Shown: positions 1 through 11,538 of the stretch, in pieces
Layout: each line of letters starts with the position of its first letter
How positions within the stretch are numbered: position 1 is the first letter of the stretch
Source of the DNA: Rhaphigaster nebulosa
Lineage: Eukaryota > Arthropoda > Insecta > Hemiptera > Pentatomidae
Reading direction: 5' to 3'
Assembly (NCBI GenBank): GCA_948150685.1
Contig: OX411306.1
Coordinates: 229,490,851-229,554,850 of the forward strand
DNA length: 64,000 nucleotides
Translations under genes and position numbers: made by a program
The notes under the pieces: model-generated
Told to the model about the DNA's origin: nothing
What the model saw: only the letters and a program-made list of their open reading frames with translations
Databases searched by the model: none

Positions 1-154
1 TGATCGTTAAATAATAACCGACTTGATTTGTCTACAGTTTGACGGATTTATACTAACAACGTTTTTTTATGAACACGGTAAGCTTTAAACTATTTAAAGA
101 AAACATCATATTACCACTATACTTACACTATCTTCAAGTCTATTGTTAGTCCTT

Positions 155-425
155 CCTCCCTGTATTATAAGTATATACAGGCTTTGTCCGCAACATATAG
201 TTGTCCGCGGAAAAAACTTCTCTTAAGTCGACTCCAATATGCTTAAAAGTTTGTCCATGTCCTTTATTTATAGCGATTGTAAACGATATCTTAATGGGAA
301 ATAGTATTCTTTTAAAAGTATATGGCAAACCCCTGGGCATCTTTGGAATGCGAGGTAAGAGTGCCGTTCGCCCAAATGTTGGCCCAGTCAAAAATATAGC
401 AACTGTTACACTATTCAGAAGAAAT
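155..425 (-). pseudogene. PIF1/Helitron-type helicase C-terminal fragment
   Basis: Remnant of the PIF1-like DNA helicase carried by Helitron rolling-circle transposons. Read on the minus strand it gives LLPRIPKMP, then LPYTFKR, then ISFTIAINKGHGQTF and HIGVDLRE. This is the order seen in the family: the LIPRI segment, the FKR-QFP segment and conserved motif VI (usually FAMTINKSQGQT). After DLRE the expected GQLYVA segment appears in another frame (RGQLYVADKA), so there is a frameshift near 195-200. The N-terminal Walker motifs and the Rep domain are absent, and the frame breaks up above about 430. Only some 85 residues remain, so this is a dead, truncated copy. No Helitron end (5' TC, 3' hairpin plus CTRR) was found, so assignment to Helitron rather than a cellular PIF1 paralogue is inference. 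Confidence 0.75.
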
Positions 426-514
426 TATATTTGGAGGGCTCGTCTTAAGGAAAATTGAAAAAAAAAATCAAAAGATAATATTTATTTATTCCACTCCATT
501 TCAGTAAAAAATTG

Positions 515-515
<1 letters not shown>

Positions 516-578
<63 letters not shown>
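516..578. repeat. (TA)n microsatellite
   Basis: Uninterrupted TA dinucleotides, about 31 units, followed at once by a T tract at 582-600. First of about fifteen long TA tracts in the window. Confidence 0.97.
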
Positions 579-580
<2 letters not shown>

Positions 581-600
581 CTTTTTTTTTTTTTTTTTTT

Positions 601-1430
601 ACTTCACCCTCTTTAATCTAATTAAACGTGTGCTGTGGACTTCCACGGGTATGGAAACAATTACCGTACGAAAGCTTTCCTGATTGATTGACGTTTATGG
701 TTACAACTCCTTTGCTATGGGTTGTAGCGTCATGCTATAGAACCTAAAACCCGCTCCGTAATATCCTCTTTAATTTAAAAAAAAAAAAAAACGCAAGACA
801 ATTCGATAAGTAGTTTTGGAGCCAATGCGTAACAAAGATTTCCATTTTCGCTTTTATATATATAGATATGAGAGTGAGGGTAGTTTCTTCTGATTTTAGA
901 ATAACGCCAACTCGATAGAAATAACTGAAATCGATTTTTTTTTTCTAATTTCATTCTAATTCATTATTTGATTTGTCAATTTTTAAAAGATATCTTCCAG
1001 CTACGTGAATACCAAACTCATTTGTTTTTATTCCTTTATTTTCTGGTGAAACGTGGCCATTAATTTCCTCGGCCTTCAATCCCTTGGCCTTCTAGTTCCT
1101 GATCCCCCGAAACTCCAAATCGGGAGTGATTCCTCCTTTTGTTTCGAGAATCATACTAACACCCCTCTCCCCCTCCCGAATCCAAATTATAGCCGCATAC
1201 CTGCTCCGATTCGCCGATCGTGCCTCCCGTACCTCATTACCTCACCGACCTTGCGCGGAACGATCTCCGGCGGCATTTCCTCGGCCGTTGACCTGGATAA
1301 AGAATTCACCCATTGTACGTACTCTTCGGTCATTCTATGAGGTTAATTTCTGCCGTAGCTAATATCTTTGATACCTCACTGGTCTCAGTTTGGTTTTAAT
1401 ATCTCTTTCACGGCTTCCAGAAGCAGGAGT
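601..1430. other. Unassigned stretch
   Basis: AT-rich sequence with short A and T runs. A more C-rich patch at about 1060-1290 (CTCCCCCTCCCG, then TCGCCGATCG) is open in two overlapping plus frames, but neither resembles a known protein and there is no gene context. I see no repeat copy elsewhere in the window. Confidence 0.5.
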
Positions 1431-2287
1431 TAGGGGTGACAAAGAACCGGTCGGTTATAACCGATAACCGGTTTTTTGGTATCGAACAACCGGTTTTTAT
1501 GTGTGTTTTTTACACAATCAGTTATAATCAGTTTTGTATTTTTTTAAATCCAAAAATCGATTGAAAAAAATCTCGTAAAAAATAAATAAATAAAATAAAT
1601 ATTACTTCTACTTTGAAATGTAAAAAAAAAAATGCTTAAAATTGAAACATACCTCTATAGCCTAAGAAAAATTAAATAAAGGACTCGAAATATATCCTTA
1701 AAAAAAATGGTACTTTACAATCCAGCCGCATTATCAGTATTGGTCGCCACACTTGCGCTCTCTGACGCCATTTTTTGCAACTAATTGCTTTGGATTCAAT
1801 TGTAAAATTCGTATTCATACTCATTTATTCAGAAATTATTTAAAATTACTAGTGCTCTAGACTTCCTTCTCTAAACTACCGGAAGACGACAGCACTAATA
1901 ATTTTAAATAATATCTAATTAAAGCAGAAATAATTTTAGTAAGTCGAATAAATATGAATTTTAAAATTGAATACAAAATAATTATTTAGCACAAATGGCA
2001 CTAGTGCAGCGACCTCTACAGATAAGGCGGCTGAATTTTTAAGTTGCATCATAATCGGTCATTTTCAGGGTTTTGCCTATTTTTTACTTACAACTTACAT
2101 TTTTTTACAATTCCAGGAACTGTTATTTGTTACGTCATTAAAAAAATGTTTAGATGGGTAGTTGTTTATCAGTTATTTGCATCAATTAAAAACCGATCGG
2201 TTATAATTAAAGGTGAAATAACCGACATACTTTTTTTTTATTTTTTTTTCAAAATATTTTTTTTTAATACAAAAACCGACACCCTTT
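1431..2287. mobile_element. hAT-like non-autonomous element with 8-bp target duplication
   Basis: The left end is TAGGGGTGAC and the right end, reverse-complemented, is AAAGGGTGTC: 7 of 10 match, and both resemble the hAT end CAGGGGTGTC. It is flanked by GCAGGAGT at 1423-1430 and GCAGGAGC at 2288-2295, an 8-bp target-site duplication with one change, which is the length hAT transposases make. Just inside both ends lie related blocks containing CGGTTATAA (around 1450 and 2200). There is no transposase frame. A separate palindromic MITE is nested at 1723-2033. Confidence 0.6.
1723..2033. mobile_element. Palindromic MITE, family B, copy 1
   Basis: Arms of about 130 bp face each other. The left arm begins CAGCCGCATTATC; the right arm, reverse-complemented, begins CAGCCGCCTTATC. 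Both then read GGTCGC, GCCATTT and a run ending ATTCAAT, and near the centre each carries the CGACAGCACTA or TAGTGCT block. Related copies are at 33236-33358 (one half only) and 50421-50789 (full). It lies inside the hAT-like element, so it inserted later. No coding capacity. Confidence 0.75.
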
Positions 2288-2550
2288 GCAGGAGCACCAT
2301 TATCAAAATGCTTACTTAACAATTCAGTAGAGGGTCTGTGATAACTCAGTAGAAAGATTTGGAATTTGCATTTTCAATCCATCAGAAATAAATAAAAAAA
2401 AAAAGTGACTGTTATAGATCGCAATAAAAGCGAGCCATTAACAGACAGCCTATTTTATTTTAACTACAGATGTATAGTCGATTAACAATCAATTATTTTT
2501 TAACTACCATTTTCTCCGTTTAATGAGAAAATAACAGGAATAAAAGCTAA

Positions 2551-2660
2551 GGCTCCCCCTCGACCTCAGGATCGATCCATGGCAAATATAACAGAATAAA
2601 TAATTATCTGCCACAGGCGAACTCGAACCCGGTGCCTTACCCACTGAGCTACTCTACCCC
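2551..2660 (-). mobile_element. tRNA-derived SINE (family T), truncated
   Basis: On the minus strand this reads GGGTAGAGTAGCTCAGTGGG, then GGTTCGAGTTC, matching the A box and B box of a tRNA-type RNA polymerase III promoter. It then continues into the SINE body (GGCAGATAATTATTTATTC) that is also present at 3406-3708. The 3' half is missing. Confidence 0.75.
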
Positions 2661-3150
2661 ATGTTCAATCAAGGAGCATGCAAAATATATCTTATTTTAT
2701 AATACATTTCAAACTACATGTTTAACGATAAACATTAATTAGTAACGACAAATGAAGCGTAAACTATTTAATTTTGAATCTGCATTGAATTCTATTGGTT
2801 AAATACATTTCAATCCAAACTAATGTCTTTAAATATTATCTTTAAAACAATTCTTTCCAGACTATTTACTTTGCCTCTATTAGAGTCACTGAGTAACAAA
2901 AAAGTAATTTAAAAAAAATCTATATATTTTTTAACATCAATTGCAGGAAATTATTTAAATCTCATTGACAAATCCGAATTAATAAACAAAACTTATTATT
3001 AAAAAACCTACTTCGATATACGATGTTCGATGTTTCCAATTCTATCCTTAAGAGATCCTCACCTGAAACATAAATTAAAATCATTAAGATTTGAAGAGAA
3101 AACAAAACATGCTAAAATAAACATTAAAGACTATTTATAACAGATAATAA
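2661..3150. other. Unassigned AT-rich stretch
   Basis: No open frame, inverted repeat or match to the other repeat families was seen. Confidence 0.5.
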
Positions 3151-3154
3151 ACAA

Positions 3155-3330
3155 ATAAAAAGGCTCAGCGAACCTTATTTCGAAACACAAATCCTCCCGT
3201 CTACGTTTCGGCCGACTCATAGCACGCTTCCCCGTCGGAATGGAACTACAATTTTAGTGATTCGTTTTTCATCCATCTCGGAATGCTAATATCTCAATTA
3301 TGCAGTACGTCCCCGAAGGAAATGCCATTC
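3155..3330 (+). mobile_element. Short interspersed repeat, family Q, copy 1
   Basis: Shares the block CCTCCCGTCTACGTTTCGG followed by GACTC with 4525-4690 (plus) and 13012-13252 (minus). All three copies begin after an A/T-rich run with AAAAGGCT or AGGTTTAGC. This copy has lost the central GATGCCGATACCACC segment seen in the others. It may be a SINE, but no clear pol III boxes are visible. Confidence 0.55.
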
Positions 3331-3405
3331 AAAACAAGGAAATGTGATTTTTACAGATTTTAGAGATTTGTCCACGTTTTGTCATCTTATAGTTTTTTTT
3401 ATAGA

Positions 3406-3708
3406 ACGGAGTAGCTCAATGGGTAGGGCATTGTGCTACTAATCTTTAGGTTCCGAATTCGAGACTGGCTGTGGCAGATAATTATTTATTCTGTTTTCAG
3501 CCGTGGATCGGTCCTGTGGGATCGGGGGAGACCCTCCTCTGGGGCTCACCCAGCCTCTATAAAATGGGTGCCCTTAATTGCGGTAAAAACCTGACGTTTG
3601 AGCATGATCACGGCCGAATCACCTCCTTGCACAAGCGTTATCTTAGAGATAGTACGGTCCTTACCAAGTGCTGAACACAAGACCCTTCACGGGCTGTAGA
3701 GATACAGT
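3406..3708 (+). mobile_element. tRNA-derived SINE (family T), most complete copy
   Basis: Starts with a tRNA-like head: A box TAGCTCAATGGGTAGGGCA and a B box in the stretch AATTCGAGACT. A body of about 230 bp follows, with GGCAGATAATTATTTATTC, GTGGATCGGTCCTG, GGGGCTCACCCAGCCTC and a tail around GCTGAACACAAGACCC. Partial copies sharing parts of this body lie at 2551-2660, 15768-15862, 27716-27836, 36900-37010 and 47585-47850. The head is too diverged to fold as a functional tRNA. The 67-residue open frame across it is incidental. Confidence 0.8.
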
Positions 3709-4520
3709 TTTTTTTTTTCTATAATTATCTACTACTGCAAATATTATATAATACAGTGTTTTTCGTTTCAAATGATTTTTATTTTTACTTATTATTTATT
3801 TTTTTTAAATTCTTTCTTTAAGGGGTGGATGTGATTATTATTACAATTTGGTAATTAGAAAATGAAGCGGTATCAAGTACTTCAACAGCTTCCTGTTTAT
3901 CGCATTTCTGATAACCATCTTCATCCCTTAAACGACGAAAATTTAAAATAAACAATTATTTTTTCAATTTTCATTTCCAAGAGAAAAATATTATATAAAA
4001 AAAGGTGGCAAGCAATAGAGGAGAGAACAATGCCCTCGTCCCACATCCCCAATTAAAATGGATTCGCCTCAACCGGCTCTTTTCAGGATCAAGAGTCACT
4101 ATGATCCCCAGGATCAAATGTCTTCTTTCAGGAATAAAAAAAAAGAATATTATTCAGGATTTAGGAATTTTCGTATCTGAATTTTAAAATATATATTCAG
4201 AGAGGATGGAACGAAACCCAAATTCAAAAAAAGGGCTTATAAATATCGTTCTAATGCGCTACGCCCCGAGGCGACATCGAAACCAACTTCATCATACCGC
4301 CGCCTACGCCTCGACAATTTGCCTTCCTCCGTTTCGTATTTCATCAACATTTTCGATCCCACCAAAATTATTCATATTTAATCAGGTCCAGGATAGTCGA
4401 CGCTCGTAACAAAAAATGTTTTTATATTTAAAAAAATATTTTTCACTCTTACTTTCAAGTTATAAATCAATTGTAATTGATTACTATTTTTTCTAGTACG
4501 TACCAAGTTTAGGTATAATA
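3709..4520. other. Unassigned stretch
   Basis: Mostly AT-rich. A more balanced segment at 4000-4400 is open in two plus frames of 60 and 67 codons, but the peptides match nothing I recognise and no splice or start context supports them. Confidence 0.5.
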
Positions 4521-4524
4521 AAAT

Positions 4525-4690
4525 AACAATAATAATAAAAGGCTTAGAGAACCCGAGGGTTCGATGCCGATACCACCAATCACTGTCTTCAATCGTTGGT
4601 ACCGTCCAAATCCAAATCCGTAAGATCCTCCCACCTACGTTTCGGTCTAACCCTCGGACATCTACCTGTCGGCTTTTAACCGTTTATTAA
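4525..4690 (+). mobile_element. Short interspersed repeat, family Q, copy 2
   Basis: Best plus-strand copy: an AATAATAATA leader, AAAAGGCTTAG, then TTCGATGCCGATACCACC, AATCACTGTCTT, CCTCCCACCTACGTTTCGG and TCTAACCCTCGG. It aligns over its length with the reverse complement of 13012-13252. Confidence 0.65.
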
Positions 4691-5546
4691 GTTTTTCATA
4701 TCAGATATAATAAACATAATATAAAGATCTATTTTAAACGTAAGTAAACTACAACAGAAAATTGTAATTTTTATAAAGATCTTAACTTTACTCTAATTCT
4801 TTTTAAGTGGCAAAATAACAGAAGTTTTTTTAAATCTTCCTGGGAAGGCCCCCGGAATACCTCTCTTAGTTGAAAGACCCCTCTTTAGTCAGTAGTCGAG
4901 CCACCCCCTCTCTCTCTGAGGAACTAGTCCGGGCGTGTAATAAATATAACTTCACTTCGAGCCAATTTAAATTTCGAAATAATGTAAAAGCTGAAGTAAC
5001 ATTGGAACAAAAGAAAAGTATTGAAAGCCAATGGAGATTGAGTTAGGGCATAAGAGCCAAAGACGCTCAGAACGTGAGTGGAGAAGTCGGCCAATGCCAG
5101 GACTGCAATAAAAGAATGCCTTATAATTAAACATTATCCAGAATGGCATATTATCAATGTTATTATTTTATCATATTAACCCTAGAATGCCATATTATTA
5201 AACATTATATAGAATGCTATAATTATTATTGTTTCCATTTTATTATAAATGATAAAATTAACGCTAGGATGCCAGCTTGAAGTAAAGCCACCTCTCCCCC
5301 CCCTATTCTGTGACATGTATCTTGCATTCCATTTCCATCGGAAATCTGTGACATGTTCCATACAATCCCTTACAAGATCTGCGAAATGTAACCATACACG
5401 TGCCCCATACATTTGTCGCTAGGTGTGTACGAAACTTAAGCCCTCTTTCTCTTCTCCACCTTCCAAATTTTAAAAACATCGAGGCCCGATAAATCGAAAT
5501 AACGATATTTTTATTGATATATCGAACTACTATATCGATATATTTG

Positions 5547-5547
<1 letters not shown>
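4691..5547. other. Unassigned stretch
   Basis: Contains a short pyrimidine-rich patch (CCACCCCCTCTCTCTCTGAG near 4910) and two minus-strand frames of 60 and 76 codons without recognisable domains. A cluster of ATCGATAT-type motifs begins near 5480 and resembles the family G ends at 15.9-16.4 kb. Confidence 0.45.

Positions 5548-5586
<39 letters not shown>
5548..5586. repeat. (TA)n microsatellite
   Basis: About 19 TA units embedded in TATCGATATATC-rich sequence. Confidence 0.95.
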
Positions 5587-5588
<2 letters not shown>

Positions 5589-6479
5589 ATATTTTAGTTG
5601 AATATTTATATTCCTAATGAATTTACAGAATGATAATTATGACAACTGAACATTTACAAAATGATAAAAGACGATATCTAACGTAATCTCGAAATAATGT
5701 TTCGAGAAACTACCGCAGCTCCATCTGGGTTTCTTAAGCTTCTCATTTTTTTTTTTTTTTTTTTTTTTCATTTCCGACTACAGTTAGTTTATAAAACTAG
5801 AAAGTAATGATACCATCAAATGATCCTGCTTTTCCTTTTGGCCGTGCGGTAATTGTTCGCTTCGGTACTAATGGTCTTGTGCTGACCATTTCTTTCATAT
5901 TTCACTGTTACATAAACACCAAAGAAAGTTAAGTATCATAGTAGAGATGACATTGCAATCTCCTATTATCTAATGAACTCTCCCAGGCCGATATAAGCAT
6001 AGATTGGACTCTTATAGGAACCGTTGATATTTGAGGATTTTTTCATTTGATGATTTTATTTTAACAAAATCCCGATCTGGCCAAGTTGGCTGGTCGCCTA
6101 TCGCTGAGAGGGCCCTAAAAAAGTGATTTATCTTTATTTTTTTATAACTCAGGTATTTATTTATTTACCCTACTTTGTAATTAGTTGAGCCAGAGTCATT
6201 TTACTTTTCGCTGAAAGTTTAGACAATCTATTTTAAGCTGTTGACAGGTTAAGATACTTCACTATTTAAATCGTAGTGTTGACGTTGAAAAGAGGGTAGG
6301 TACCAAAAATGAAATTTTACTAGTGGAACGAAAAACTTTCGAGAGGTGTATTAAATAATAATCACGATGATTCGTTTTTTTTCTTCTTATTCTAAATTAT
6401 TACTAAATTATCCTTTTTTAGTAAATTATTACCTTCTTTTTCAAGCTATTAACCTGTGTAAAAACAAGATGTCCAGCAG

Positions 6480-6735
6480 CCTTAAATTGCTTGAAGATCG
6501 AAATTCTACTGGAATTTTTCGCGTCGGAAAAAATTCGAGAATTATAGCTGAAAAACTGCTAGTTTTTTGTTTTCATATGTTTGTTTTTAGTCTAATTCCA
6601 TTTTTCCATCAGCATTAAGGTATAAGTGTATAAAATATTGAGAAGAAAGTTGATTCCCCAAACCAACTCTAATTCCACGAAACCTAGAAAAACCCATCTT
6701 CATCTAACTTTGTTCATCAGTCTCTCTCTCATTTG
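6480..6735. repeat. Interspersed repeat, family M, copy 1
   Basis: Shares GAATTTTTCGCGTCGG, AATTATAGCTGAAAA, TTAGTCTAAT and CTAGAAAAACCC in the same order with 41428-41705. Not coding, and of unknown class. It abuts the foldback element to its right. Confidence 0.6.
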
Positions 6736-7287
6736 CCACTTCTATAATTTTCTTTTTATTGAAAACTAATTTCAAATGTCAAACATTCAAATACATAATA
6801 ATACAGAAATATTCAAAAATACACAATACACCAATACAAAAAATACACAAATATTCAAAAATAAGCAATTTAAAATACAGTTAAGTATTAAATTAAATGT
6901 AATATAAATTAGTATTATAAAACATTTATGGATTATGAATTTAATTAAGACAAAAGATCAAAGGTTTGATTATATCCAATGTAACCTTTCCTGTTTGATA
7001 TAATCAACTTAAGCTTTAGTGAGTGCCAACATGCATTTGATCTCTTGTCTTAATTAAATTCATAATTCATAAATGTTTAATAATAATAATTTATATTACA
7101 TTTAATTTAATATGTATAATAATACCAAACTGTATTTTGAATTGCTTATTTTTGAATTATTGCATGTTTTTAGATCTGAATATGAATGTATAACATTTAA
7201 AACCAGTTTTCAATAAAAACAAAATTATAGAAGCGACAAATAATTTATCAAACCCTAATTAGATTGATCTTTCTATGCCATCATGCT
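6736..7287. mobile_element. Foldback element, family C, copy 1
   Basis: A long imperfect palindrome. The centre carries CAAAAGATCAAAGG facing a TGATCTCTTG block, with arms reading TTATGGATTATGAATTTAATT and its complement. The right end (ATCATGC-type terminus at 7287) is the complement of ATCCGCATGATGGTATAGAA, the terminus of the copies at 26312 and 40742. The right arm holds a degenerate CTGAATA/hairpin/AAAAC motif near 7175. Confidence 0.75.
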
Positions 7288-8318
7288 TACGTCAACTCAA
7301 AATATCTTTATTACATATTCATTATTCAACGTTTCGGACTATCAGTCCATATTTAACATCTTCGATTTTTAATGCCTTATATATATTTATAAACTTCACA
7401 GTTAAAAAATATACTTTTTTATGTTAATTTTTAAATTATTTGTATGGCACTGTCCATATTATTTTTTGTCTTCTCCTGATACGCCCACCTCAAAAATATC
7501 TAATAACTGTAGTTCTAATGAGAGATAGTTTTATAGTTCTAATCTAATAAAGATAGTTTGATTAAATTTAAAGTAAATAAACTGAACAAAAATATTTAAA
7601 AAATAAACAAGAGTTTATTTATTTTTTCTCTGAAAATAAATTACACTTGCACAATGATCTCACAAGCTTGATTTTACTAAAGTTTAAATATTTTTTCGGA
7701 CCCTTAACATTTCCGTACCCTCATAATATGTATATATTTGAAAGATACAACAAAAAAATGGATTTTTTTTTTTCGATTTTGAGCCTAGAGTTCGCCTTAA
7801 GTTATTTACTGGTTTTAAAAGACTTACGGGTTTGTTTTTCAATCAATCAATAATATCTCAACAATGATTTTTATGTATTTTTTCTATTTTAATTGATAAA
7901 TAAAAATACTTAATTAATACATAAAATACACAAAATATAAGAACTGTGCGAAGAGACATTCGGAAAGGAGTGGGGGAACGTGATTTACTAAGAAGCGATC
8001 GAAACAGCCACTGCTCATTGCAACACCCTCAGCTTTCACATTCCATACTAATTGCACCTTTTCGCCATCCTCGGACAAATCATATATATTTGCCTTCTTT
8101 ATTTTTTCTATTTTTTTTTTTTAATTTTACACAGTCCAAACAAACCGACCAGCTGCTTCATCACCTTATAATATTGTTAAATAAGGCAACACAGCAGTAA
8201 AGGAAATCTACCTAAACAGCAACGTAGGACCCGAAAAAAGAAAGAAATTAGTTCCACATTATATATGATTTTATATTGATTTAATTTGGAACTAATTTAT
8301 ATATTTATAAATATATAA

Positions 8319-8321
<3 letters not shown>
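7288..8321. other. Unassigned stretch with one hairpin-GAAACGTT motif
   Basis: On the minus strand 7327-7362 reads CGAAGATG, then GGACTGATAGTCC (a five-pair hairpin), then GAAACGTTG: one of the recurrent hammerhead-like arrangements. The rest is AT-rich. Two plus frames (68 and 84 codons) have no recognisable features. Confidence 0.5.

Positions 8322-8398
<77 letters not shown>
8322..8398. repeat. (TA)n microsatellite
   Basis: About 38 perfect TA units, among the longest tracts here. Confidence 0.97.
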
Positions 8399-8401
<3 letters not shown>

Positions 8402-8737
8402 TATATGGTTTCGCTCGCGAATAATATTTCATTTCTGCCATTTTATATTAATTTATCCAAGTTTACGTTATAGTAAGAATATAATGAATGAATATAACAA
8501 CTTGTGACACACATTTGAATTTCTTAAGAACTATTTAATTTTTGTAGTATTGTATTATTACATGCGTTAAAATAGAGAATTATATTTTAATAATTTTTTA
8601 CAGACTGGAAATTAAATACGATCAACTGAAGAATATAATACTATTATCTACACACACTGAATGACTGAGTGATCGCTAAATCTCAAAAACGACATTACAT
8701 ATGAAGCTGAAATTTGGCACTATGTTTTAAAAAATAT

Positions 8738-9577
8738 CTGATGTGGACACCCCATGACTTCCTTGTACGCCGATTAAACTATAAATCAGTGGCTCAAAAA
8801 CTGAAATCGACGGTTTAAACATTTTAAGCAGAACCCACCTAACTTATATCTTATTATCCTGCTGTAGACTTGTTCAGCTCGCAAATGGGGAGGAAAGAAA
8901 AGAATTTTACACTCAATTTTAACTCTAATAAAACAAGTAATAAAATTGTTTAATTAGAATGGAAAAAATCGCGTTTATAAATTTTATCACCGAACCATAT
9001 GATATCCGTATTAAATGTCAATATAACTTTTGATGTAAGTTTATCCATGACCTTCCAGTAAAGTACCCCTTTCGGCTTACCAGTTCCAACCAAAATCTAT
9101 TATATAATTACAATAATAATAATAAAGGTCTTATATACCAAATGTTAGATGTTTTACATTATATTTTAATGTAATTTTTTATGGAAGTTTATTATGACTT
9201 TCAAGAAAACTACTACTTCCGGTTTGCCAATTTCAACCAAAATTTATTATGTTATTTATATTAACATGGAAGTCTTGTATACAAAATTTAGGAAGTTTTG
9301 CATTATGTTTTAATATAATTTTTGCTGAAAATCAATAATGAACTTCAAGCAAAATACCACTTCCGGTAATCATGCAGTGACCAAAAAAGGAGGTTCGTAA
9401 CTACATTTTACAATAATCCTGAATACAAAATTTTAACTTTCTATGGCTAGCCGTTTTCGAGTTATGCGAGATACTTTCGAAGGAACGAAACTTGTCAAAA
9501 TGGATTCAGGGATGGTCAAAATGAATATTTCCGTTGAAATCTGAAAACCGTAAATTATTACTCCGTACAAGGAAGTA
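8738..9577. mobile_element. Non-autonomous element, family F, copy 1, with internal tandem repeats
   Basis: The left terminus is ACTTCCTTGTACGCC; the right terminus, reverse-complemented, is ACTTCCTTGTACGGA. Inside are diverged tandem units of about 140 bp, each with TTCAAG or TTCCAG, then ACTTCCGGTTTGCC, AACCAAAAT, and CTTGTATAC or CTTATATAC. Near the right end lie AGTTATGCGAGATAC and AAAATGGATTCAGGGATGG. A second, oppositely oriented copy is at 58525-59151. Both copies extend outward through GATGTGGACACCCC, so that block belongs to the element. No coding frame. Confidence 0.7.
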
Positions 9578-10371
9578 AAAAGTAATATAACAGCTGATCT
9601 ACCATAGCCATTTTAAATGGCTTTAAATTGCACCCTGAAGGTTTATACCTTTAGAAAAAGATTTTTGAAAAACTACTTCAGCAAACATCGAGACAATACA
9701 TTTCCGAATTAATGCTAACGTATTTACATTATTATAATGCTTACATAAATAATTACAATATTTGCACAGTTACATATATAGCCACGTAACTCTGCTTCTC
9801 TACGGATTTCGGGAATAAAGTTATACCAACGTTTCAGCTTCTAACTGTTGTATACAGCCGTAACACTTAATTTATGTTTAATTAATTTATAATTAACATA
9901 AATTTTATAATAATTTATGTTTTCAACATAAATGAGATTTTTTCTCACTCCAGTGTCCACAAAATCCATACAATGGCGATAAAAAAAAAACTTTGAACGG
10001 AATCCACGAAGCCTATCGCCTATAAAAAACTTTAAAAAAGTGAAAAATACGTGTTTTTTTAAGTTTTATTTTTTTGATCTCACGATTTTTTGAAACCCAT
10101 TGATACAATGACCACAGTTAGTCAGAGAGTGAGAGTTAACATTCTTTTATATATATACATATATATATATATTAGTTATAACTTAAACTAAAATAAAGGA
10201 CTAATAATAATAAAATAAATATTAAACTACATCCATACTGATTTGCATTCGGCTTGAGTCCCCCGAACTTCCTCCTTCCCCTGCATTGGATGGGCAAAGC
10301 AGGGATATTGATATCTACCCAAGAGCATCTCTCTCGCCGCATTTCCAGAACTCCAAAAGTGAAATTTATTT
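9578..10371. other. Unassigned AT-rich stretch
   Basis: Holds a short TA tract near 10146-10173 and the phrase ACCAACGTTTCAGC near 9826, which resembles the GAAACGTTGG motif but lacks the preceding hairpin. No element boundary found. Confidence 0.45.
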
Positions 10372-10490
10372 TGCAACATATCTCGTGGCCATTGACGTTT
10401 TAACGTCCAAGGAGGATTTAGGGATGAGTAGATAAGGATAAGGATTGAACTAAAGGATTTAGATGAAATTTGATATAATCTGGTATAATT
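10372..10490 (-). pseudogene. Jockey-type LINE reverse transcriptase, extreme C-terminus
   Basis: The minus strand gives KFHLNPLVQSLSLST in one frame, then NPPWTLKRQWPRDML in the next. This is the order of the end of Jockey-clade ORF2, whose terminus typically reads HPNPL...NPPRRLKRRWPRDLL. Two frames are needed, so at least one indel separates them. Everything upstream (endonuclease, polymerase core) is missing, so this is a 5'-truncated dead copy. A better preserved fragment of the same protein region is at 52633-52871. Confidence 0.7.
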
Positions 10491-10841
10491 ATTTTTAATG
10501 AGCATTATCAAATCAAGGAGTGAACTTATTTAACCTAAATCTATAACATCCTTCAAAATATTTTCAATCATAAATTCTTCTATTTCTTTATTAGCAATCA
10601 ATATATCTCATTTTCCTCCATATTTTTTTTTTTTAAGCCGTTCACTCCCCTTATCGTTATTTTAAAAAACAAGTTGAGATTCGGCTTTTGTTATAATCAT
10701 AAATCAGACATCAAAACTATTATATTTATTCTTCCGTATACTTACTATTTCCTAAAAACATTGACCAGCAACATTCATAAATAATTAATAATAATTGTAA
10801 TAATACCATAAACGTGCAAAATTTGGATTAGGACCCGTTTT

Positions 10842-11268
10842 ATAACTTTTGATAATCGATTCCTATGTATTTTTTAGCGCAGAATCCGCAAACGACCTTC
10901 ATTTTTCGCCACCACGTCAGGATTTTTCGCAATCCGGAAATAAATATATCGCAAATATGGAAGAAAATCCATTTCACTATACCTAAACCAGGAGTATGAG
11001 GTGCCAGCTGCTATCAGATACTTCTTTCTAAGCCTCGAACCAATTCTGAATTTTCTTTAGTCAGATATAAGCCTCAAACCAAATCGTTTAGCTCAGTGAA
11101 AAAAGCAATGAGATTGCTTACAATGTGCAAAAAAAAAAAAAAATTTTTTTTGATTTTTACACATTTTGAAATATGCGCTGGCAAAAATCTGACATGATGG
11201 AAGAAAATTAAGACCATTTTTTGATTTAGCGCTAAGAAATACATAGGAATCAGTTATCAATCACTAAA
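10842..11268. mobile_element. Inverted-repeat element, family L
   Basis: The left end reads TTTTGATAATCGATTCCTAT then GTATTTTTTAGCGC; the right end, reverse-complemented, reads TTGATAACTGATTCCTATG then TATTTCTTAGCGC. The arms are about 40 bp around a 350-bp interior with A and T runs. Only one copy seen. Confidence 0.6.
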
Positions 11269-11463
11269 CAAAAAAAAAAAATGCTATCGCAGGCGAATGT
11301 AATGTTTGAGGACCGAGAAGACCACTTCAACCCTCCGCCCACGACTGACGTCATCATCGACCAGTTTTTATTAGCAATATATTTTGGATGCGTTCCGCCT
11401 CCGCTCAATTAGAGAGTCCACGGTCTTCAATTAATCAATGTAAAAGGCTTCAGCGGGTAAACA

Positions 11464-11467
<4 letters not shown>

Positions 11468-11534
<67 letters not shown>
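11468..11534. repeat. (TA)n microsatellite
   Basis: About 33 TA units. The pogo-like element to the right starts at its last unit, consistent with insertion at a TA dinucleotide. Confidence 0.97.

Positions 11535-11538
<4 letters not shown>

Noticed and set aside
1053..1362. Two overlapping plus frames in a C-rich patch
   Set aside because: No domain, start context or repeat support; 78-95 codons can occur by chance in a patch with fewer T/A stops.
2586..2664. tRNA gene on the minus strand
   Set aside because: A and B boxes are present, but the sequence continues into a SINE body shared with other loci and lacks a proper acceptor stem and anticodon arm.
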